From contig DJGU01000095.1 of assembly GCA_002432795.1 (NCBI GenBank), positions 1 through 7,106 on the forward strand: DNA of 7,106 nucleotides, in the 5' to 3' direction. Below, in pieces: positions 1-4,339 of the stretch. Made by a program: the position numbers and the translations under genes. The notes under the pieces are model-generated. The model worked only from the letters and a program-made list of their open reading frames with translations. It had not been told where the DNA came from and did no database searches. Position 1 is the stretch's first letter, and each line of letters opens with the position of its first letter. Source of the DNA: Anaerolineaceae bacterium UBA5838. GTDB taxonomy: Bacteria > Chloroflexota > Anaerolineae > Anaerolineales > Anaerolineaceae.

Positions 1-848
1 CGATGCCCATCCACTTCCATCTCGGAGGTCAGGTCGGCAATGATCAAAAGGTCGCGCTGGGTGTAGCGCACCTCATCCACCAATTCGCGTGCCATCTCAA
101 TTTGCTCTGAGAGTTCCAGCTCCTTTGAGAGCCAAACCTCGCGAAAGGCTTCAGGGTCAGCTTCAAAAGCGATGTTGCGGCGCATAATTTCCACCCGCTG
201 GCCTTTATCCAGAATGCCGCGGATCTCAACTGAAAAGGCAAAGCGGTCCAAAAGCTGTGGGCGCAGGTCGCCCTCTTCGGGGTTCATCGTGCCAACCAGG
301 ATAAAACGCGCTGGATGGCTGAAAGAGATGCCCTCCCGCTCCACCACATTTACGCCCATGGCGGCCGAGTCAAGCAGGATATCCACCACGTGGTCGTCCA
401 GCAGGTTGACTTCGTCGATGTAGAGCAGACCGCGATTGGCAGCCGCCAGCACCCCCGGTTCAAAATGGCGCTCGCCTTTTTGAATCGCGCGTTCGATGTC
501 GAGCGTGCCCACCACGCGATCTTCGGTGGCTGAAACCGGCAGGTTGATAAAAGGCGTTTTACGGATTTCAGTTGGCATAGGATCCTCACCCGCCACAAAG
601 CGCTCACGGCACTCCGTGCACCAGGTGGTGGGCTTGGCAGGGTCACAGCCAAAGCGGCAGTCGCTGACTACCCGCATCGGCGGTAATAGAGCCGCCAGGG
701 CTCGCGCCGCGGTAGACTTGGCAGTGCCGCGTTCACCGCGAATAAGCACGCCTCCAATGCGGGGATCGACTGCATTAAGGATCAACGAGCGCAGCATGCG
801 CTCCTGGCCGACTACTGCTGTGAAGGGAAAGATTACGCGTTCGTTCAT
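1..848 (-). CDS. Magnesium/cobalt chelatase AAA+ ATPase subunit (ChlI/BchI-like), C-terminus beyond window
   Basis: This is the ATPase motor of a metal chelatase that inserts Mg2+ or Co2+ into a tetrapyrrole; it acts in the cytoplasm with a large catalytic subunit. The 282 visible residues carry Walker A GERGTAKST (38-46), Walker B LLYIDEVNLL (141-150, D145/E146), sensor 1 around GTMNPEEG (N189) and an arginine-finger region RPQLLDRF (R202). Cysteines 64, 68, 77 and 80 form a C-x3-C-x8-C-x2-C pattern seen in this family. The ATG at 848 is chosen because AGGAG (855-859) lies 6 nt upstream; an in-frame ATG at 854 directly abuts that site. The gene leaves the window at base 1, so I cannot tell a lone ChlI (about 340 aa) from a ChlI-ChlD fusion with a VWA domain. 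Without chlorophyll genes in view, a cobalt/cobalamin role is as likely as a magnesium one (inference). Family is certain, metal is not. Confidence 0.93.
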   Translation of the reverse strand, partial: MNERVIFPFTAVVGQERMLRSLILNAVDPRIGGVLIRGERGTAKSTAARALAALLPPMRVVSDCRFGCDPAKPTTWCTECRERFVAGEDPMPTEIRKTPFINLPVSATEDRVVGTLDIERAIQKGERHFEPGVLAAANRGLLYIDEVNLLDDHVVDILLDSAAMGVNVVEREGISFSHPARFILVGTMNPEEGDLRPQLLDRFAFSVEIRGILDKGQRVEIMRRNIAFEADPEAFREVWLSKELELSEQIEMARELVDEVRYTQRDLLIIADLTSEMEVDGH

Positions 849-869
849 GTGCATCTCCTGCAAGAATCG

Positions 870-898
870 ATTATAGCACGCCAGGTATTGGTTGATTG
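870..898 (-). promoter_or_regulatory. Promoter of the chelatase gene (extended -10)
   Basis: On the minus strand a perfect TATAAT (plus-strand 870-875) is preceded by TGC, giving an extended -10. Seventeen bases upstream the -35 position reads CAATCA (893-898), a poor match, as is common with extended -10 promoters. Transcription would start near 863, only about 15 nt before the ATG, leaving room for little more than the ribosome binding site. The -35 area coincides with a tandem 9-bp repeat. Confidence 0.5.
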
Positions 899-907
899 GG
901 TTGATTG
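890..907. repeat. Tandem 9-bp direct repeat over the chelatase -35 region
   Basis: GGTTGATTG occurs twice in perfect tandem (890-898 and 899-907). It overlaps the weak -35 of the minus-strand chelatase promoter, a usual place for an activator or repressor site. No known regulator motif is recognised. Confidence 0.4.
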
Positions 908-1146
908 ATATTTTCCCGGTAGGGGCGAAGCATTTAGAAAAATATCCAGCAACTCACAACCTGTCCGCACACAGAATGCTTCCCCCTAAGCCTGAATAAA
1001 ATAATTCCGGAAGGATTGGGGTTAGCGTCTGGACCAAAGCCCAACCCATTGGGGAGGGATGTGCAGCCTTTGCTCACCTGATCTGAAGTCAAAAACATCT
1101 CAAATTCACCCAAATCCCAGTTTTTGAGAGTTCCTGATAGTTTCTA
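908..1146. other. Divergent intergenic region, no gene
   Basis: No credible ORF on either strand. It holds an imperfect inverted repeat (CCCC-AA-CC near 983-992 against GG-TT-GGGG near 1013-1021) enclosing the palindrome TTCCGGAA (1005-1012), and a small hairpin CCCAA/TTGGG (1040-1044 and 1049-1053). None is followed by a T tract, so they are not obvious terminators. The region separates two divergent transcription units. Confidence 0.5.
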
Positions 1147-1177
1147 TTGACTAAACTGATACTCGATAGCTCATATT
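1147..1177 (+). promoter_or_regulatory. Possible promoter of the DUF35 gene
   Basis: TTGACT (1147-1152) is a good -35 box. The -10 is weak: TCATAT (1171-1176) at 18 bp or CATATT (1172-1177) at 19 bp. It lies directly upstream of the ribosome binding site AGGAG (1179-1183), so the leader would be very short. Confidence 0.3.
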
Positions 1178-1190
1178 TAGGAGATTAACT

Positions 1191-1592
1191 ATGGAAGTAC
1201 CACGACATTGGAGATTAAAAAAACAACGATACGCACTGCAGGGTGAAGTCTGCCCGCATTGTGATGCCAAGATTTTCCCACCCCGCGATGTCTGCCCTGA
1301 ATGCGGCGGCGAGGCCAAAACCCCCTTTACCTTCAGCGGTCAGGGTGAGGTTTATTCCTTCACCAGCTACAGCAATGCCCCCACTGGCTTTGAAGAGCAG
1401 GCTCCCTACACAATCGCCATGGTCAAATTGAATGAAGGTCCGGTTGTGACAGCCCAACTGACCGATCTGGGTGCTGAGCCCGTGCGCATTGGCATGCCGG
1501 TGGAGATGGTCACGCGTAAGATCCGGAACGACGGCAGCGAACACGGAATTATTGTTTATGGCTACAAATTCCGCCCGGTGATGCAGGGATAG
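1191..1592 (+). CDS. DUF35 zinc-ribbon / OB-fold protein
   Basis: A complete 133-residue protein of the DUF35 (Zn-ribbon plus OB-fold) family. The N-terminal rubredoxin-like ribbon has CPHC (21-24) and CPEC (35-38), ten residues apart; the OB-fold runs from about 46 to the end and closes with the typical VYGYKFRPV. Family knowledge: in archaea and several bacteria these small proteins pair with thiolase/HMG-CoA-synthase-type enzymes and are thought to help acyl-CoA transfer between active sites. No such partner is next to this gene, so its own substrate is unknown. The start is supported by AGGAG (1179-1183) 7 nt upstream, and the length is normal. The last 20 codons recur, partly degraded, behind the next genes on the same strand, which makes this 3' end a probable insertion site. 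Confidence 0.92.
   Translation: MEVPRHWRLKKQRYALQGEVCPHCDAKIFPPRDVCPECGGEAKTPFTFSGQGEVYSFTSYSNAPTGFEEQAPYTIAMVKLNEGPVVTAQLTDLGAEPVRIGMPVEMVTRKIRNDGSEHGIIVYGYKFRPVMQG
1530..1592 (+). repeat. DUF35 3'-tail repeat, copy 1 (inside the intact gene)
   Basis: Reference copy of the repeat: codons from Asp114 to the TAG stop, with the core YGYKFRPVMQG at 1557-1592. Over the 36-nt core it shares 31 bases with copy 2 and 30 with copy 3. Confidence 0.85.
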
Positions 1593-1616
1593 AACCCGCA
1601 TTGATGTAAGTGCAAG

Positions 1617-1645
1617 CCGCATTCCAGAATTGGAGGGCGGTTTTT
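1617..1645 (+). terminator. Rho-independent terminator of the DUF35 gene
   Basis: A 10-pair stem with one A/G mismatch and one G-T pair (1617-1626 with 1631-1640), a GAAT loop and five Ts. A closely related copy stands behind the second DUF35 tail at 3241-3273. Confidence 0.85.
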
Positions 1646-1652
1646 GTGTCCA

Positions 1653-1678
1653 TTTTGTTTGAAACTTTTGTATGAAAC
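1653..1678. repeat. Tandem 13-bp direct repeat after the terminator
   Basis: TTTTGTTTGAAAC (1653-1665) is followed at once by TTTTGTATGAAAC (1666-1678), identical at 12 of 13 positions. It lies at the entrance to the accessory region. Its function is unknown. Confidence 0.5.
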
Positions 1679-1944
1679 ATGTGATATGCAAAACGTGGAA
1701 AACAAGTTCAGGCATCAAGAATCCATGAATAATGGTATTAAATCCCAATCAAAAGCCAGCCAATAAAGAGTGTAATGATGCGACAAATTCTGCGCATATT
1801 AGAGAAACTCCCAAAGCGTGACATAATCTTTTTCCTGTTCCCAAACATTTTCCTCGCCTGAATAAACTTATTTGAGTTCGATGATCGTATAATGTTAAAA
1901 ACACGGCATAATGACAACGTATCAAGAGTCCGGATAATTAATAA
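1679..1944. other. AT-rich non-coding stretch before the DUF4238 cassette
   Basis: No convincing ORF on either strand; the only long antisense frame here overlaps the DUF35 gene and is its shadow. A perfect TATAAT at 1888-1893 has no good -35 partner but could drive the DUF4238 gene. The stretch ends with two tandem ATAATTA heptamers (1934-1947), the second of which runs into the proposed cassette boundary. Confidence 0.45.
1888..1893 (+). promoter_or_regulatory. Possible -10 box upstream of the DUF4238 gene
   Basis: Perfect TATAAT, 91 bases before the ATG at 1984. The -35 position (about 1865-1870, AACTTA) is poor. If the DUF4238 gene came in as a cassette starting at 1945, this promoter belongs to the host DNA and would be read into the cassette. 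Confidence 0.25.
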
Positions 1945-3138
1945 TTAGGCGGAAAACGAAAATTACAGTCTTAGCGTGAGAAAATGAACCAAGTAACACA
2001 TGATAATCATTATGTACCCAAGGTATATCTCAAACAGTGGAGCGATGATAGTCTTCATGTATGGGCATATCGATTGTTGGTTTCCAACGAGAATGTTCCT
2101 GAATGGCAACACCGTTCTATGGATAAAACTGCGTTCCTACGAGATTTGTATACTGAAATTGAAAATGGAGAAGAAATTGACGAATTTGAAAAATGGTTGG
2201 AATTTGAGTTCGAAAATCCGGTCCAAAAAAGTATAAGAAAAGTATTAAAAGACAATCCTCTTTCCTCGCGGGACTGGGAACTTTTAGCAAGTTTTCTGGG
2301 TGCTCAAGATATGAGAACTCCCCAGAGTTATTTGGAATCAACTGAAAGGTGGGAGAGAACACTACCTGACCTTATGCAAAAAACTTTAGATGAATCTGTT
2401 CGCAAGCTTGAAGATGAAGAGTTTAGGAAAAACATAGAAGTTACATCGAATGATGAATCCAGTTTGTTTAATGGGGTTTTGGAAATAAATGTTGTGAAAA
2501 GTAGTGAAACAGAAAATGGACAGGGTTATATTCAAGCAGAGATAACTACTGGAAGAAAACTATGGTTACAAAGCCAAAGATTAGTATTGACGAAAAGGAT
2601 CAAAGCATTGAAAGAACATAAATGGTGCATTGTCCGTCCTGCTCGCGGTTTTCAATGGTTTACAAGTGATAATCCCGTTGTCAAGTTGAATGATTATGGT
2701 AATGGTAGTTATGATTTGAAAGGTGGTTGGGGAAGAAAGGGTGGAAATATTTTTATGCCACTTTCTCCACGCCATCTACTTTTTACACAAATCGGAGATG
2801 ATCTGCCCGATCGACTTACTCTCACATCTGAACAAACAAATCAATTCCAAAGATTAATTGCTGAAGGAGCTTTTAGATGGCTATTTGCTCGTGAACCGCT
2901 GAGTTTTATTCGTAAAATACGACCACGCCACGTAGACCCTGAAGCATTTAAGGATGAAGAAGAACAATGGGGAAACTGGCATGAGATTCAAAAACAGGCA
3001 GAAAAATCAACAAAAAATCCGCCTAGACCTTAATGAAGCTGACCGTGCTGCGCACGGGATGCCAGCGTGGCGTTCGACTGAAAATCGCTCTGGTTGAGCG
3101 GCGTCACTGGCCAAAACGCACGGCGGGTTATTATCTCG
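1945..3138 (+). mobile_element. Lone integron-like gene cassette carrying DUF4238
   Basis: Integron cassettes begin with the TTRRRY part of the core site, hold one gene with little leader, and end in an attC fold. Here TTAGGC (1945-1950) stands 33 nt before the ATG, and the gene's stop codon lies within an attC-like fold ending at G3138. The R'' box GCCTAGAC (3021-3028) is complementary to a GTTAGGC that would form when G3138 joins T1945, apart from one extra G. GC is also much lower than in the left flank. Weak points: the base before TTAGGC is A rather than G, the R'' box has the extra base, and there is no integrase or second attC in view. This is an inference, and the fold needs a covariance-model search. 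Confidence 0.4.
1984..3033 (+). CDS. DUF4238 domain protein
   Basis: A complete 349-residue soluble protein recognised as DUF4238, a bacterial family of unknown function. Diagnostic parts are the N-terminal NHYVPKVYLKQW (8-19), the central WFTSDNPVV (225-233) and IFMPLSP (256-262). The middle (about 60-170) is acidic and helical; there is no signal peptide or membrane segment. His9, the SDNP motif and the PLSP motif are the most conserved-looking features and may form a catalytic site, but no activity is known to me. The ribosome binding site is weak (GTGAG at 1976-1980, 3 nt from the ATG). Base composition (33% and 40% GC in two lines counted) differs sharply from the chelatase upstream, pointing to transfer. 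The stop lies inside the attC-like fold, as in integron cassettes, and a DUF35 tail with terminator follows. Family call firm, function unknown. Confidence 0.85.
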   Translation: MNQVTHDNHYVPKVYLKQWSDDSLHVWAYRLLVSNENVPEWQHRSMDKTAFLRDLYTEIENGEEIDEFEKWLEFEFENPVQKSIRKVLKDNPLSSRDWELLASFLGAQDMRTPQSYLESTERWERTLPDLMQKTLDESVRKLEDEEFRKNIEVTSNDESSLFNGVLEINVVKSSETENGQGYIQAEITTGRKLWLQSQRLVLTKRIKALKEHKWCIVRPARGFQWFTSDNPVVKLNDYGNGSYDLKGGWGRKGGNIFMPLSPRHLLFTQIGDDLPDRLTLTSEQTNQFQRLIAEGAFRWLFAREPLSFIRKIRPRHVDPEAFKDEEEQWGNWHEIQKQAEKSTKNPPRP

Positions 3139-3142
3139 TTAG
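3021..3142 (+). other. attC-like recombination site
   Basis: The two ends fold as an attC does. R stem: CTA-G-AC (3023-3028) pairs with GTTAG (3138-3142), leaving G3026 out. An unpaired spacer follows (3029-3030 against 3134-3137). L stem: TAAT-G-AA-G-C (3031-3039) pairs with GTTATTA (3127-3133), leaving G3035 and G3038 extrahelical. Further in, CCGTGC (3043-3048) pairs with GCACGG (3118-3123) and GCCAG (3061-3065) with CTGGC (3107-3111). Two local hairpins compete or fill the apex: CCGTGC/GCACGG (3043-3057) and CGCTC/GAGCG (3086-3100). The size (about 122 bp) and the position over the stop codon are typical. The extra G in R'' and the GTTAGAA ending (consensus GTTRRRY) are deviations. Confidence 0.4.
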
Positions 3143-3182
3143 AAAACAATCTTCACTTCCCCAGTGCAGACCGAGTCGTATG

Positions 3183-3218
3183 TACGGGTATAAGTTCCGC
3201 CCGGTGATGCAGGGACAG
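3183..3218 (+). repeat. DUF35 3'-tail repeat, copy 2
   Basis: Reads YGYKFRPVMQG, the exact last 11 residues of the DUF35 protein, but the stop is CAG instead of TAG. Four of the five differences from copy 1 are synonymous third-base changes and the fifth is the lost stop. There is no DUF35 reading frame upstream, so this is a detached tail. Confidence 0.8.
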
Positions 3219-3240
3219 TTGGCTGCACAGTATGATAATG

Positions 3241-3273
3241 AAACCGCCTTCCAGAGATGGAGGGCGGTTTTTT
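3241..3273 (+). terminator. Rho-independent terminator, sister of the DUF35 terminator
   Basis: A 10-pair stem (3244-3253 with 3258-3267, extended by three A-T pairs), a GAGA loop and a T6 tract. It matches the terminator at 1617-1640 at 21 of 24 positions, so tail and terminator were duplicated together. It now ends transcription of the DUF4238 gene. Confidence 0.85.
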
Positions 3274-3322
3274 GTTGTAAAATGCCAAATATGCTTTATT
3301 GGAAAGGTGGTACTTTTTTATA

Positions 3323-4031
3323 ATGAAAAAGACAATTGATACTACTTTCAATTTTTACTCCGATTCAACTGGCGGTGACCCTGACAGCACCAGTCCTACA
3401 CTTCGCAAGTATCATAAGCTATTGTGGAGCAAGCAACTGCCAAATGGTAAACTCCTGGAATTGCGTGATGACAAAAGCGCGTATCTATATCACAAGTCAG
3501 AACTTGGGGAATTCTTTTTTGGTAGTGATGCCATAACGCATTCATATAAATTTCATCAGCGGAAAAAGTGGCTTACAGAACAAATACTAACTGAAGTAAA
3601 CGAGCTCTTTGACACAGGTTCCACCATTGGTGCTTATATCATATTCCCAAACAACAGAATTGACGGTAAGCACACGATCAACCAGGCTCGCGGAGTGATT
3701 GGCTTAATTGATGACAGGTTTGATTTGACCTTGGAATGTATTCGTCGCTTTTACCTTCAGGAGAAAAGTCCGCTTTATGACACTCTGGTGAGATACAAGG
3801 GGTTTTTCGATTTGTTCGATGACTTTTTGGGATACATCCACTTTTTCCTGTTGGATGATCTTATTACTAAAAAACGAGATGATTGACTTTTACTTGCCGT
3901 TTGATGGATTTAAAAGCAGGCCTGTGTTTTCCAACATCGATCAGTATCTTCTATACAAGGATAGGGTGGTTGATTTCATTCATTCAAGGAATGAGCGAAT
4001 TGTAGGTTACGCCAATTACATGGAGAACTAA
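3323..4031 (+). pseudogene. DUF6994-like gene, frameshifted near its 3' end
   Basis: The first frame (3323-3886, 188 codons with stop) begins MKKTIDTTFNFYSD and contains SPTLRKYHKLLWSKQLPNG and YLYHKSELGEFFFGSDAI, which I recognise as the DUF6994 family of unknown function. It breaks after DDLITKK in an A6 run (3869-3874). The frame starting with one base skipped continues as NEMIDFYLPFDGF and ends in RNERIVGYANYMEN at 4031. Removing one A gives a continuous 235-residue protein, about the expected length. So this is a recent one-base insertion, a sequencing error, or a gene rescued by transcript slippage; A6 is short for efficient slippage. ATG 3323 is preferred over TTG 3299 because the family begins there; GGAAAGGTGG (3301-3310) is a somewhat distant ribosome binding site. 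No membrane or secretion signal. The family name is from memory (moderate certainty); the frameshift is plain. Confidence 0.75.
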
Positions 4032-4043
4032 TTTGAATCCTGC

Positions 4044-4105
4044 GACGGCAATGTTTCGGCAGAATCGTGTACGGCTACAAATTTCACCCGGTGATTCAGG
4101 GCTAA
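4044..4105 (+). repeat. DUF35 3'-tail repeat, copy 3
   Basis: Starts 12 bases after the end of the DUF6994-like gene. It reads DG, then after a one-base deletion IVYGYKFHPVIQG and a true TAA stop, matching the last 20 codons of the DUF35 gene. The 36-nt core (4070-4105) has 30 matches to copy 1 and 27 to copy 2, with changes R to H and M to I. The following 25 or so bases still resemble the 3' UTR of copies 1 and 2, but no terminator follows. Confidence 0.75.
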
Positions 4106-4339
4106 ACTCTGCATAGAAACAAATAAAACTGACCATTCTGTCCCCTTCCCGCGCCAGCCCAGCTGCCGACGGGTACACGCCCGTGCGTCTCTGGCGCAAG
4201 TTCTGCCCCGTGATGAACACATACCTGTGACAATTTTAGGTTTTTCAAGGTTGAAAAGTGTTTGTAAGGTCTAACAAATCTTTCTACCAACGCCATGTCA
4301 ATTGCAAATTTCTGGAATATCCTAAAATACTATACTAAC
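4106..4339. other. Non-coding stretch with a strong inverted repeat, between convergent genes
   Basis: No credible ORF. GCGCCAG (4151-4157) and CTGGCGC (4191-4197) form a 7-bp stem enclosing a second one, ACGGG/CCCGT (4169-4173 with 4180-4184). There is no T tract on either side, so a terminator function is unproven. The right arm runs into the degenerate DUF35 tail copy. The remainder (4216-4339) is AT-rich with nothing recognisable, and no clear terminator is seen for the minus-strand gene that ends at 4340. Confidence 0.5.
4187..4215 (+). repeat. Degenerate DUF35 3'-tail repeat, copy 4 (tentative)
   Basis: AAGTTCTGCCCCGTGATG (4198-4215) matches copy 2 at 16 of 18 positions, and translation in the right frame gives LWRKFCPVM against VYGYKFRPVM. 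Short and decayed, so chance is not excluded. Confidence 0.4.

Noticed and set aside
1215..1748. A 177-codon antisense frame over the DUF35 gene.
   Set aside because: It mirrors a clear coding gene, crosses its terminator, and has no recognisable domain.
1783..1795. ACAAATTCTGCGC, similar to the ACAAATTCCGCCC of the DUF35 tail.
   Set aside because: Only 11 of 13 bases match, with nothing similar on either side; too short to count as another tail copy.
3299..3322. Alternative TTG start adding eight residues to the DUF6994-like protein.
   Set aside because: The added residues do not look like the family N-terminus, and the TTG start overlaps the best ribosome binding site.
3033..3323. A 96-codon plus-strand frame starting at a TAATG overlap with the DUF4238 stop, looking like a coupled gene.
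   Set aside because: It runs through the attC-like fold, the DUF35 tail copy and the terminator, and has no protein-like features other than the tail. It is a chance read-through of structured DNA.
3869..3875. A AAA AAC, a classical -1 ribosomal slippery heptamer, at the DUF6994 frameshift.
   Set aside because: The heptamer is not in the reading frame of the upstream part, and the downstream frame needs a +1 shift, so it cannot serve as a -1 site.
4269..4275. GTCTAAC, a perfect match to the R'' box of integron attC sites.
   Set aside because: No GTTAG partner follows on either strand at a proper distance and no fold can be drawn, so a 7-base chance match is likely.
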